Shown here: piece by piece, positions 44,595 through 54,174 of the stretch
Layout: every line of letters starts with the position of its first letter
How positions within the stretch are numbered: position 1 is the first letter of the stretch
NCBI GenBank assembly: GCA_903840265.1
Contig: CAIMFH010000161.1
Span: 62,001 to 126,000, forward strand
DNA length: 64,000 nt
Source: an uncultured Schlesneria sp.
GTDB taxonomy: Bacteria; Planctomycetota; Planctomycetia; Planctomycetales; Planctomycetaceae
Reading direction: 5' to 3'
Notes under the pieces: model-generated
Seen by the model: the letters and a program-made list of their open reading frames with translations, nothing else
What the model was told of the DNA's origin: nothing
The model's database searches: none
Position numbers and translations under genes: made by a program

Positions 44595-45386
44595 TCAGGC
44601 CGATGTCAGCGGTGCGGGTTCTGTGGCAGGGGCAGTTGCTGCGATTTCGGGTTCGCCTGCTACTGGCGGCAGAACATAGATCTCGCCGAATTCGGAGATC
44701 TGGTCGGCTCGGAAGCCGTGATGACGTAGTAGTTCCAACACGGCCAGGAAGATGCCGATGATCTTGCTGCGCAGGTTGGTTCCTTCGAAGAATTCTGAGA
44801 ATGGGATGCGACCCGTTTCGCGAACTCGCGCACCGATGCGATCGATATACGTTGAGATCGGCGTGTCGTCGTAGCGGATGCTGGACGATTGCTCGACGAC
44901 CTTCTTCTGCAGAACTCGGGAGAGAGCACTGACAAGATCCCACAATTCGACTTCCTTGATCGGATCCTCGGCGTGGTCTTTGCCAGCGCTCGGCCGATCA
45001 TCACTGAGACGTGGATAGCGTTCCTGCCACTCCGCCGCCCGCTGTTCCATCGCCAGGGCGGCATCCTTATACCGCTTGTACTCCATCAGTTGCTGAATCA
45101 ATTCGCTCGACGGATCGTCGTTGATGGGGATCTCGTCCGAGACTTCCTCTTCGGCTCTCGGCAAAACCTGCCGACTTTTGATCTCGACCAGCGTGCTGGC
45201 CATGACGATGAAGTCGCCGACCAGATCCAGATCGAGAAATTCCAGGACTTCCAGAAACTGCAGGAACTGATGCGTCATGCGGGCAATTGGTAGCTCGGCA
45301 ACGTCAACTTCGTTCCGCCGCACGAGATACAGCAGTAGATCGAGCGGTCCGGAGAAGAGATCGAGCTGTACGCGATAGTCTGCCAT
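44595..45386 (-). CDS. scpA: Segregation and condensation protein A
   Basis: A 263-residue ScpA, the kleisin that bridges SMC heads and binds ScpB in chromosome condensation. The N-terminal domain is clear (YRVQLDLFSGPLDLLLYLVRRNEVDVAELPIA, FLDLDLVGDFIVMASTLVEIKSRQVLP) and so is the C-terminal winged-helix domain (SEFFEGTNLRSKIIGIFLAVLELLRHHGFRADQ). An acidic linker lies between. A Pro/Ala/Thr-rich tail of 20 residues ends it. scpB and smc are not in the window. Confidence 0.95.
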   Translation of the reverse strand: MADYRVQLDLFSGPLDLLLYLVRRNEVDVAELPIARMTHQFLQFLEVLEFLDLDLVGDFIVMASTLVEIKSRQVLPRAEEEVSDEIPINDDPSSELIQQLMEYKRYKDAALAMEQRAAEWQERYPRLSDDRPSAGKDHAEDPIKEVELWDLVSALSRVLQKKVVEQSSSIRYDDTPISTYIDRIGARVRETGRIPFSEFFEGTNLRSKIIGIFLAVLELLRHHGFRADQISEFGEIYVLPPVAGEPEIAATAPATEPAPLTSA

Positions 45387-45604
45387 GCGGCGTCATTTCG
45401 TTGGCTATTTGAATCCCGCTCTCGCACTGGAAGCAGATTCTGTTGCCTCCCCACAACCCTCCTTATCGTCACAATTTGCCGGGTAGTTCACTTCCAGACG
45501 GAAACGGCCACAAGCCGGTTGCCGCCCAACAATCCAAGCTCCTCAGATTCTGGGGGTTCGGGCAAGGCCCTCCACCCCAGCCGCCCCAATTGACAAAGCA
45601 CTCG

Positions 45605-47233
45605 TCACTCTGGAGCCGGCGCCTCTTCCACGGGCTTTCGCGAGAGACGCAGAGTCTCGGGGTCAAACCAAGCTTGCCCGCGTGTGGTCCGCAACTCGGC
45701 GACCAACTCGACCTCGCGCAGCTCTTCGTCGACAGAGAATTCGAACTCCAGCGGCTTCCACTTCGAGGTTCCCGAGAGGCAATTGGTGCGGTTCGCGCCA
45801 GAAACCCGCAGACCGGCACCGACTCCCTTTTCATCTTCAATCTTGGCGACTTTTTTCGTTTTCACATTGGCATGAAAAACGTAATTTCCTTTTCCCAGCA
45901 GGACTCGGCGGCGCCATGATGCGACGCACTGCCCGCTGGGCCCGCAGAGAATTGAATAGGCCATCTTGCCCTTCCCGGAATCCACTTCTTCGACAGCAGC
46001 GTCTTCGCTTTCCGAAGCTGTGTTCCATCCGTCCAGATGCATCACGCCGTTTTCATCAAACTCTGGTGGCTTGGGGTCTTCCTGCTCGCTCTGTTGTTTC
46101 AGGCTTTCTGCTCTGGCAGCCAAGCGGTCTTTGAATTCTCTGACTCGTTCGGCGTGATCCAGTGCCAATTGAGGATCGATCGCCTTCAGGACCGGTCGCA
46201 ATCTCCGTTGGAGAAAGTCGACACGACCCTGCAACTTGGTTGGCGGGTCGAACAACGGCAGCAGTTCCTTCAAACGATTTCGATAACGTGCCCGCCACTC
46301 TGGATTCTGCATGACTGTCGAAGAAACGATCGGCCCTGGCATGTCTAAGACTGATGCGTTTGGATCGCCGAACATTTGATCCATTCCATGCGGCAGGAAA
46401 TAGGCTTTGCTGTCGGTGGGATTGAAATAAATGCGGTAGTTATTCTTGTTCCAGGTGTAGCCGTCCCAATGGCCGGTCATCAGTTCCAATGCCATGAACG
46501 AGATGAAGGCGTCGACGTTCAACGTCTGGTCGATTCGCTTCCAGCGTTCTTCAATAACGGGTTCCTGGCAGGCTTCCTGCAATGCTCTCAGGTCACTGCG
46601 ATCATCGGGATTTGGCCCGGAGTCTTTTTCCAGATCGGCATCGATGTCCTGGACAAAGCCACCGTCGTACAGACTCCCGTCGGTATTCTCAAAGTGACGC
46701 TGCAAGAAGGTCTTGTCGAAGCCTTCCTTTAAGACGTACAGGCCGACATCGCGATCATTCAGCCAGACGCGTGCGTGAGTCACTCGTGTGGCAGGGACAC
46801 CAGCACTCCGGCAGATCTCTTCGCACAACCATTCCTGTACATAAGTTTCATCCTGCACGGAGTTGTTCAGATGAAACTTATCCAAGCCATGAAATGTCTG
46901 GCCTTTGCGGAACTTGTTTGAATTCAAGGTGAGGGCCGGGCGGTCGTCCCATTCGCGGAAGCTACCGGCAGCCCCCTTCAGCTTGATCGCCATGTCCTGG
47001 TAGGTCGTCTTGCGATTTTCGACGACCGTGCAGCGGACGTAAGTTCGATCGTTGGCTTTCAGTTTCTCCAACTCGGCTTCAGAAACCTGAATTCGAAGCT
47101 GGGGGATGGCTCCCCCTTTGAAGAAGGCATCTCTGGCGTCGGGTTTGCGAGCAACCTTGTCGGCCACGGGGGCCGCATCTTGAACAAGAAACAATCCGGC
47201 GAACATGACGAGGCAAGAAACGAAACCGTTCAT
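45605..47233 (-). CDS. CotH kinase family protein, exported
   Basis: A 542-residue protein with a signal peptide (about 1-20). The CotH kinase-like domain spans about 40-370: RTYVRCTVVENRKTTYQDMAIKLKG, KFHLNNSVQDETYVQEWLCEEICRSAGVP, RVWLNDRDVGLYVLKEGFDKTFL, and GHWDGYTWNKNNYRIYFNP, DQMFGD with the likely metal Asp. A C-terminal beta-sandwich domain (about 425-535) looks like a carbohydrate-binding module. AGGGAG is placed correctly for the ATG at 47233. It lies near a DUF4956 gene; these two often sit with a VTC-type polyphosphate polymerase gene, which is missing here. Confidence 0.9.
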   Translation of the reverse strand: MNGFVSCLVMFAGLFLVQDAAPVADKVARKPDARDAFFKGGAIPQLRIQVSEAELEKLKANDRTYVRCTVVENRKTTYQDMAIKLKGAAGSFREWDDRPALTLNSNKFRKGQTFHGLDKFHLNNSVQDETYVQEWLCEEICRSAGVPATRVTHARVWLNDRDVGLYVLKEGFDKTFLQRHFENTDGSLYDGGFVQDIDADLEKDSGPNPDDRSDLRALQEACQEPVIEERWKRIDQTLNVDAFISFMALELMTGHWDGYTWNKNNYRIYFNPTDSKAYFLPHGMDQMFGDPNASVLDMPGPIVSSTVMQNPEWRARYRNRLKELLPLFDPPTKLQGRVDFLQRRLRPVLKAIDPQLALDHAERVREFKDRLAARAESLKQQSEQEDPKPPEFDENGVMHLDGWNTASESEDAAVEEVDSGKGKMAYSILCGPSGQCVASWRRRVLLGKGNYVFHANVKTKKVAKIEDEKGVGAGLRVSGANRTNCLSGTSKWKPLEFEFSVDEELREVELVAELRTTRGQAWFDPETLRLSRKPVEEAPAPE

Positions 47234-47393
47234 CGTCACTCCCTAGTGCGGTAGCACTTTCGTGTCGCGTTGAAACATCGGATAGACTCAGCAGTTTTCT
47301 GCTCGCGGGACGCCACAGTTAGGTGAGACCCACTCAAACACGCTTGATCGATTGCCGGTCAGAGCCTTGATGTCCAGTACGACGGCAATCTGA

Positions 47394-48062
47394 TCATTTC
47401 AGTTCTACGTTCTGAACCCCGTCCAGTTGAGCAAGCGATCGGACAAACTGTAATAGCGAATCGGCTCGAATTAATCGGACCGCGTAGATCAGATCAATCG
47501 CCGCCCCTTGCTTGGCCGTTGAAATTGCGGTTAACCGATGTGAGACCAAATGCTGTTTGAAGATGGCAGACAACAGTGTTTCGGAATCGAGTCCACCTTC
47601 CACTCGAATTTCGAGCCGTCGGTCCACGTTGGGAGGTTGCAGGCTGGTGCCCAGAAAACTGAGGAAGGTGGAAGTTAACGCCACAACGGGAATGCCGATC
47701 AGATAGACTTCGACAATCCCCGCTCCAACGGCCATCCCGACGACGACCGCGAAGATGACGAAGGCGGTGTCTCGAGTATCATCAACCACGGTTCGAAATC
47801 GCACGATCGACAAGGCACCGACCAGCCCGAACGCGCGCGCCACGCTATTTCCGATAACCATTGTCGTCATCGCGACCAGAATCGTCAGCATTACCATCGT
47901 GACAATGAATGGAAACGAATCTCCAATTTGCTTGCGATAGGACGCCTGATAAATGCAGGCCACGACCAGGCCCATCAGCGCCGCGATAATCAGGCGAGCG
48001 GCAATGACCTGCGGAGAAATATCAGAACCCGTCGAAGCGACTTCGCGCAACCAATCCGGCAT
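47394..48062 (-). CDS. DUF4956 domain-containing membrane protein
   Basis: A 222-residue protein with four membrane helices in its first 135 residues (VIAARLIIAALMGLVVACIY, FIVTMVMLTILVAMTTMVIG, AFVIFAVVVGMAVGAGIVEV, and VVALTSTFLSFLG) and a soluble ACT-like C-terminal domain. GLVGALSIVRFRTVVDDTRD is the DUF4956 signature. The role is unknown. It is upstream of the CotH gene on the same strand, 160 bases apart. Confidence 0.9.
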   Translation of the reverse strand: MPDWLREVASTGSDISPQVIAARLIIAALMGLVVACIYQASYRKQIGDSFPFIVTMVMLTILVAMTTMVIGNSVARAFGLVGALSIVRFRTVVDDTRDTAFVIFAVVVGMAVGAGIVEVYLIGIPVVALTSTFLSFLGTSLQPPNVDRRLEIRVEGGLDSETLLSAIFKQHLVSHRLTAISTAKQGAAIDLIYAVRLIRADSLLQFVRSLAQLDGVQNVELK

Positions 48063-48973
48063 AAAAACTTTCGAGAGAACGGGTGTTTGGGGTTATCGAT
48101 CAACTGAAGGGGATTGATTGATCGGGCTGAAGGGACTGCAGCATTGAACTTCGCAGGGTTCCCCCGCGTCAAGGGCTGAATAGACGATGGTCAGAACCTT
48201 AACAATAAACTGATGAACGAGTGAGACTTTTCTGATTGCCATAACCATTGTTTATTTGTTGCTGGTTGAAGGTTGGCTCCCCTTTCTGGTTGCGGAGGAA
48301 GACTTCATCTCAGGTATCTGATGGTCATGATCTTGGTGGTTTGTTCACTCCATCGAAGGGAAGCCGGCTGAAGCCCGGCAGAGAAGAGTTGCACTGACTA
48401 TTAGCCTGGCTTGTCCGACACAACCTCGTGACAAGACTGTGCACGGTGCAGTAGGTCGCTGTTGGGCCACGCCCTTCCCAAAGCGTCGGCGCGCGCCCCC
48501 CAGTCCGTCGGCTCTTTCTGTTGGACTTCTGGTTCGAGATCGGTTGGGATAGACACGAAGCGGAGCTTCGAAGACTTGCGTTCCCAAGCTGGAGCTTGGG
48601 AACGAGAGTGAACCGAGTTTGATGAAGAGGAAGCCGACTGAAGCCCATCCCACGAAGAAGTGTGGTACCTCAGGAGAGAGCGTCAGTCCGTTGATCGTTC
48701 GTCTGCATCAGATCGTGGGGAACGTCAAAGTGGATCTTGAGGAGAACCCCCGGTTAGTGTCGGAGGGACACTACGACCTAGTTCGCGACCACCCGCGATC
48801 GACACGGCCACACAGATCGAGCGAATTAAGGCCAAAGCGAAGGTGATCGCTGAAAGATGCGATCTCGTCCGGGCGGTGAGGGGGCTATTCTGGCCTCTGA
48901 TTTGACATGTGTTGGTATTTTGATTTGAATTGCCGATCCAGTCAGCCTTCATGCACATTTCAGGAACGACCCC
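48063..48973. other. Gene-poor, apparently decayed region
   Basis: No gene is supported in these 911 bases. There are two copies of a 17-base motif, GAAGCCGGCTGAAGCCC (near 48360) and GAAGCCGACTGAAGCCC (near 48630), a perfect palindrome at 48579-48604, and a small hairpin CGAAGC-GGA-GCTTCG just before it. Short coding-like remnants (for example around 48790-48890, with QIERIKAKAKVIAERCDLV) break off at both ends. Confidence 0.5.
48579..48604. repeat. Palindromic repeat CGTTCCCAAGCT-GG-AGCTTGGGAACG
   Basis: Two perfect 12-base arms around a GG centre. A near-identical palindrome is, to my knowledge, a common dispersed repeat in several bacterial phyla. It lies in a decayed region with no nearby transposase. 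Confidence 0.7.
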
Positions 48974-49833
48974 ATGCCCCGCTGTCCAAGCTGCGACGAA
49001 CGAGTTTCGGCAAACGAAACCGAATGTCCTCACTGTGGAGAGAGCTTGGATGATGGTGCTCCAAGCAAGGGGAGTTCGAAGAAGCGCAAAGTCAAATCCA
49101 AGAATTCAAACAGTTCCGTAATCGTCATCGTGTTGGTCGCCGTGTTCGGAATGATGTTCGTTTGCGGGGGCAGACTGGTCGCGCTGCTGCTGCCAGCAGT
49201 TCAGCAAGCGCGCGAGGCGGCTCGCCGTACGCAGTGCAAGAACAATCTGAAGCAGATTGGGCTGGCGCTGCACAACTATCATGACACCTATATGCTGTTC
49301 CCGGCGGCGCATCTGAATGACCAGCAGGGAAATGCAAAGTGAGCTGGCGCGTGTCAATCCTGCCCTATATGGACGAAGCGTCACGCTTCAACAGATACAA
49401 CTTCAGCGATACCTGGGATGGTGCTTCGAATGCCGCCTTGTTGGCACCAGCGCCGCGGACTTATCTCTGTCCGTCGTACAACTCGGCGCCGGGTTCGACC
49501 AATACGTGTTACGCGACGATCGCTGGCGATCACACCGTCCTGGGCGCAGGGAAATGCGTCCCCATTCGCGAAATCACGGACGGAACATCAAATACGTTGA
49601 TGGTGGTGGAAGCTTGTAGCCTGAATATCCCCTGGATGAAGCCCGCGGATATCGATGAGAATTCCGTTGGCGCGATTGGCAACCCCAATGGAATCAGCAG
49701 CAAACATACCGGGGGGGCTCATGTGTTGCTCTCTGACGGCTCTGTTCGCTTCCTGTCCGTGAATGTCAGCCCGCAAATCGTGGATGCGCTGGTGACTCGG
49801 GATGGTGGGGAGCAGATCGGTGGGGATTTTTAG
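48974..49833 (+). pseudogene. Zinc-ribbon DUF1559 gene with a frameshift
   Basis: The first ORF (48974-49342, 122 residues) has an N-terminal zinc ribbon (CPSC...CPHC), a basic linker, a membrane helix ([18 protein letters not shown]) and [18 protein letters not shown], the DUF1559 start. It ends in TGA. The rest of the domain continues in another frame from the overlapping GTG at 49339 (SWRVSILPYMDEASRFNRY, then HVLLSDGSVRFLSVNVSPQIVDALVTR) to 49833. In related proteins these parts form one chain, so a one-base change or a -1 frameshift at GTGA is needed for the full product. Unlike the gene at 30394 it has no prepilin leader. It may be a pseudogene, a sequencing error, or two coupled ORFs. 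Confidence 0.8.
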
Positions 49834-49953
49834 TGCCGCCTCGGATCTGAAATGACAGATTGGTGGCGTCTTTATCATAGCTAATAGCGGGTGGTGAAGC
49901 CGATTATCTCATAGGGTTTTTTCGCGATCGGAGCGTCATCACCGACGCGAAGA

Positions 49954-49981
49954 CACTGGTAGCCCAGAGCGGCGACCAGTG
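49954..49981. repeat. Palindromic element with GTGGCACCC edge
   Basis: CACTGGT (49954-49960) pairs with ACCAGTG (49975-49981), followed by GCACCC. It shares the CACTGGT arms and GTGGCAC edge with the element at 36008. It lies between the convergent DUF1559 and TolC-family genes. Confidence 0.55.
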
Positions 49982-50024
49982 GCACCCGAAGACGGCATGC
50001 ACCCTGCCTAGTCGACCTCACTGA

Positions 50025-51305
50025 TCAGGGGAACTCTTCGATCTGGGCGAGGCCGGCCATGTCGGCGGCGGCACCCCAGCGAGTTTCCAAGGCATCGATG
50101 AAGCCCAGGTTGGATTCGACCAGAATTCGTTGAGCCTGCAGCAGACGCAGGAAGTCGAACTGGCCTTGAGAGAAGCCTTCCTGGATGATTTTCACGCCTT
50201 CGCGGGCTTTGGGCACGATTTTTCGTTCGAAGCGTTGAGCCTGCTGATCGGAGATGCGGTAACGTCCGCCGGCGTCAGCCATCTGCTTCGAAATTGTGTT
50301 CTGGATCACATCGACATCGGCGTGAGCCTTCGTCAGGTTCGCGTACGCGCTGCTGATGTTACCTTGGTTCTGATTCCATAATGGGACAGGGAGAGAGAGT
50401 GTTAGCAGGCCCATGTTATGCAGTGCGGGTTCAATCTGACGTTGATATCCAGCGTAAACAGTGACGTTGGGGAACGGCTCCACTTCCGCTCGGCGAATCA
50501 GGTACTTCGATCTCTCGATTTCCAACTGGGCGATCTGGACGCTGGCGTTGAACGGGACATAGCCGTCGAGCAGAACCTGCTGAGCGATGTGATCCAGCGA
50601 CTCCAGAAGATTGCCGTTGATTCTGCCAATATCCATATCGCGGATGCCGATGATGGCAGCCAGTTGGCGCCGCGTGGCTTTCATCTTGGCTTCTGAGTTC
50701 TCGACGGCGACTTCCGCCTTTTCCACTTCAATTTCGAAGAGCAGCGTATCGGTTCGAGTCCCTTCGCCAGCCTGCTGCAGACGTTCGGCAGCTTGCATTG
50801 ATTTGGTTGCGATCTCGACCAACCTGATCAGCACTTCGTTACGTCGCTGGGCGGCCAGCGCCATCATGTAACCTTGTCGAACGTTGGTCAGCAGTTGAAA
50901 ACGCGTCAGGACGAATTCCTGCTCCGTCTGCAATGCTGCTTGCGTTGCCGCTGCCCGGTCTAGCTGTAACTTGTGCTTGGTGACGATTTCCTGGCTCAAC
51001 GCGGCATAGTATTGGCTCTGGTTACCGACAATCTGGTTGGCCCCGCCGATCAGGGAGGGGTTCGGATACAGGCCGACCTGAACGGCATTCCCGCGGGCTG
51101 CTTCCACCGCGGCAGCCGCCTGTCGCAGCGTGGGACTGTTGGACTCCGCCAGCATGATCAATTCTTCAAGGGTAATGCCACCCTTCACCGAGGCCTCTGT
51201 CGGGGCGTCTGGGCTTGGAAGAGGGGGCCCATCAGCAGCAAATCCGTCCGTGCCGATGAAGCCACTCAACAGCACGGTGAGGCAAAGGAGCCATCGCCTG
51301 ATCAT
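50025..51305 (-). CDS. TolC family outer-membrane efflux protein
   Basis: A 426-residue protein with a signal peptide (MIRRWLLCLTVLLSGFIGTDGFA). It has two repeats of the outer-membrane efflux fold: ITLEELIMLAESNSPTLRQAAAAVEAARGNAVQVGLYPNPSL, then long coiled-coil helices, and a second half with IERSKYLIRRAEVEPFPNVTVYAGYQ and SLPVPLWNQNQGNI. It resembles CusC/CzcC-type channels. No membrane fusion protein or RND pump gene is in the window, so they may lie elsewhere. Confidence 0.92.
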   Translation of the reverse strand: MIRRWLLCLTVLLSGFIGTDGFAADGPPLPSPDAPTEASVKGGITLEELIMLAESNSPTLRQAAAAVEAARGNAVQVGLYPNPSLIGGANQIVGNQSQYYAALSQEIVTKHKLQLDRAAATQAALQTEQEFVLTRFQLLTNVRQGYMMALAAQRRNEVLIRLVEIATKSMQAAERLQQAGEGTRTDTLLFEIEVEKAEVAVENSEAKMKATRRQLAAIIGIRDMDIGRINGNLLESLDHIAQQVLLDGYVPFNASVQIAQLEIERSKYLIRRAEVEPFPNVTVYAGYQRQIEPALHNMGLLTLSLPVPLWNQNQGNISSAYANLTKAHADVDVIQNTISKQMADAGGRYRISDQQAQRFERKIVPKAREGVKIIQEGFSQGQFDFLRLLQAQRILVESNLGFIDALETRWGAAADMAGLAQIEEFP

Positions 51306-51916
51306 ATTGTCACCACCTTCCGTGATTCGCTTTCGCCTACCGACGCCAGTCCATGCGTCGGATTATTACCCGCGTCTTCGTTCACATCGGCCAACTCGGA
51401 ATGCGATGCATAAACGATCTGTCCGTCAAGTCACACCACTCACAACTCGGACCATACGCGCGACCCGTGGTTTCGTTCAATCCGGCTTAATCGGAACCGT
51501 AAGGTGGCCAGTTTCCGAAGAATGCTTGCTGGAAGGGAGTTACATCAAAGCGACAGCCAACTCCAGCGAAGATCGTAATGTTCGGGATCCTTAACAGCCG
51601 CGAATCGCAGCGTGCGGACAGATTGGAAAACTTTCGCTGACCGTTCCACCTTACCGGAAGGGATGCCAAAGCGGCTCAGACATCTTCGGCGCTGTTATCC
51701 TTGAGCGCCAGAACAATTGGCCTTAAGCTTTGCGGCGCTGGCAGAAGTCAAAACCCAGCGCTGGCAAGATGAATCAAAAAGAATCAATGATAAGTCACAT
51801 GGCAGTGCGGATCACCGGCGATTCGGATGTGTGCCAAGTTAAGTTGTTGAACTGAAGTTTTTTGAATCAGCGCGGTCGGGCGGCCGCCGTATCTGGAAAG
51901 AATTCGAGGAAGAGTT
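51306..51916. other. Intergenic region between divergent TolC and transketolase genes
   Basis: These 611 bases should carry promoters for both genes. I found no convincing gene, long palindrome or RNA structure in it; the few open frames lack ribosome binding sites and family-like sequence. Confidence 0.45.
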
Positions 51917-53995
51917 ATGTCGAATCCTGTGGGCTCGATCGAGAGTCTGGCGATCAACACAATTCGTACGTTGAGCATGGATGCTGTCCAGGCGGCGGAC
52001 TCGGGACATCCCGGTTCCCCGATGGGCATCGCTCCCACCGCCTATGTGCTCTGGCAGAAATATCTGCGATATGACCCCAGCGATCCGACCTGGACCAATC
52101 GCGACCGATTCGTGCTGTCGGCCGGCCATGCGTCGATGCTGCTGTATTCACTGCTGCATCTGACGGAGACGAAGGCCGTCAGTGACGAATACAAGATCCT
52201 GGATAGTGCCGCGGTGCCGCTCGAAGACATCAAGCGGTTTCGACAGCTCGACAGCAAGTGTCCGGGGCATCCGGAATACCGCTGGACCAGCGGGATTGAA
52301 ACGACCACCGGACCTCTCGGCCAGGGCTTGGCCAACAGTGTCGGGATGGCGATCGCTCGAGAGTGGCTGGCCTCCAACTATAATCGTCCTGGTCACGATG
52401 TCATCGACTATGACATCTATGCGATCTGTGGCGATGGCTGCCTGATGGAAGGGATCTCTGCTGAGTCCGCATCGTTGGCAGGTCACTTGAAGCTGCGACA
52501 CTTGTGCTGGATTTACGACAGCAACCGGATCACGATCGAAGGGGGAACGGATCTGGCATTCAGCGAAGACGTGGGCACGCGCTTTACCGGCTATGGCTGG
52601 AATGTGCTGCGAGTCAGCGATGCAAACGATTTGAATCAGTTGGATCAAGCGTTTGCTCAATTCAAGAAGAAGTCTGTCGATCGCCCCACGCTGATCATTG
52701 TCGAAAGCCATATCGCGTGGGGTTCGCCGAATAAGCAGGACACCGCCGGAGCTCATGGCGAGCCGTTGGGTGTTGAAGAAATCAAGCTGACCAAGCGTGG
52801 CTACGGTTGGCCAGAAGACGCGAAATTCCTCGTTCCAGACGGCGTGTACGAGCACTTTGCCGGTGGGATTGGCAAACGAGGAAAGGATTCGCATCAAAGC
52901 TGGACGACAGAGTTCGGCAAGTACAAGGCCGAGTTCCCGGCGGAAGCGAAGCAGATCGAACTGATGCAGCGTCGCGAGTTGCCTGAAGGCTGGGATAAGA
53001 ACCTGCCCGTCTACCCTGCGGATCCCAAGGGGAAGGCAACGCGTGAGACTGGCGGTCAAGTGCTGAATGTTCTCGCCCAGAATGTGCCATGGCTGGTCGG
53101 CGGTTCTGCGGACTTGGCTCCATCGAACAAGACGCGACTGACTTTTGCCGGTGCCGGAGACATGCAGGCCCAGACCTTTGGTGGTCGCAACATGCACTTC
53201 GGTGTTCGCGAACATGCGATGGGTGCCATTCTGAACGGGATGTCCGTTTCCAAGATCCGATCGTACGGCGGTACTTTCCTGGTCTTCAGTGACTACATGC
53301 GACCGGCCATTCGGCTGGCCGCGATCATGGAACTGCCCGTCATCTATGTGTTCACGCATGACTCGATCGGGGTCGGCGAAGACGGTCCGACTCATCAGCC
53401 GGTTGAGCATTTGACAGCGCTGCGAGCGATTCCAGGTCTGGTCACACTGCGACCCGCCGACGGAAACGAAGTGGTGGAAGCATGGAAGTTTGCCATGCAG
53501 CAGAAGCGAGAACCTGTCGCCATGATCCTGACGCGCCAAGCGCTGCCAACGGTCGATCGGCAGAAGTATGGCGCGGCAGATGGTCTAACACGCGGGGCTT
53601 ATGTTCTGTCCGACGCTCCGAACGGAAAGCCGGACGTGCTGCTGATGGCTTCGGGCAGCGAAGTGTCACTGATCCTTCAAGCTCAGGAACAACTGGCCGC
53701 GAGCGGGATTCAAGCTCGGGTGATCAGCGTACCTTCGTTCGAAATCTTCGAACACTACTGCAAGAAGCATCCGGAGTACCGCGAGACCGTGATGCCGCTG
53801 TCGGTGACAGCTCGTGTTTCTGTGGAAATGGGGATTACCTTTGGTTGGGAACGTTACGTGGGCCTGACGGGAGCTTCGATCGGGATGCATTCGTTTGGTG
53901 CGTCCGCTCCACTGAAAGACCTGCTGAAGAAATTTGGGTTCACTGTCGAAGCCGTGGTGGATGCTGCCAAGCAACAGGTTAAGAAAAGCGTCTGA
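51917..53995 (+). CDS. tkt: Transketolase
   Basis: A 692-residue thiamine-diphosphate enzyme that moves two-carbon units between sugar phosphates in the pentose phosphate pathway. It has ADSGHPGSPMG, SAGHASMLLYSLLHL, GDGCLMEG at 162-169, and in the pyrimidine domain HFGVREHAMGAI and THDSIGVGEDGPTHQPVEHL. The transketolase signature is intact. AGGAAGAG precedes the ATG. A strong terminator follows, so it is a single-gene unit. Confidence 0.97.
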   Translation: MSNPVGSIESLAINTIRTLSMDAVQAADSGHPGSPMGIAPTAYVLWQKYLRYDPSDPTWTNRDRFVLSAGHASMLLYSLLHLTETKAVSDEYKILDSAAVPLEDIKRFRQLDSKCPGHPEYRWTSGIETTTGPLGQGLANSVGMAIAREWLASNYNRPGHDVIDYDIYAICGDGCLMEGISAESASLAGHLKLRHLCWIYDSNRITIEGGTDLAFSEDVGTRFTGYGWNVLRVSDANDLNQLDQAFAQFKKKSVDRPTLIIVESHIAWGSPNKQDTAGAHGEPLGVEEIKLTKRGYGWPEDAKFLVPDGVYEHFAGGIGKRGKDSHQSWTTEFGKYKAEFPAEAKQIELMQRRELPEGWDKNLPVYPADPKGKATRETGGQVLNVLAQNVPWLVGGSADLAPSNKTRLTFAGAGDMQAQTFGGRNMHFGVREHAMGAILNGMSVSKIRSYGGTFLVFSDYMRPAIRLAAIMELPVIYVFTHDSIGVGEDGPTHQPVEHLTALRAIPGLVTLRPADGNEVVEAWKFAMQQKREPVAMILTRQALPTVDRQKYGAADGLTRGAYVLSDAPNGKPDVLLMASGSEVSLILQAQEQLAASGIQARVISVPSFEIFEHYCKKHPEYRETVMPLSVTARVSVEMGITFGWERYVGLTGASIGMHSFGASAPLKDLLKKFGFTVEAVVDAAKQQVKKSV

Positions 53996-54028
53996 TCCGC
54001 TGATTGATCGGGACGAATGCTGATTTGG

Positions 54029-54072
54029 AAGAAGGGGAGTTGGGACATTGCGTTCCAGCTCCCTTCTTTTTT
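54029..54072 (+). terminator. Strong intrinsic terminator after transketolase
   Basis: AAGAAGGGGAGTTGGGAC pairs with GTTCCAGCTCCCTTCTT, with one bulge and wobbles, closing a 5-base loop. Six T residues complete it. It begins 33 bases after the stop. Confidence 0.85.
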
Positions 54073-54174
54073 GAGACCAGAGTATCTCCTGACTTGCATT
54101 GGCGATGCCGCATCGGCGACGATTGTTTGGTAGCTGGGTCTTGAGTAAACGCCATTGTTTCATGGGGAGGTCTC

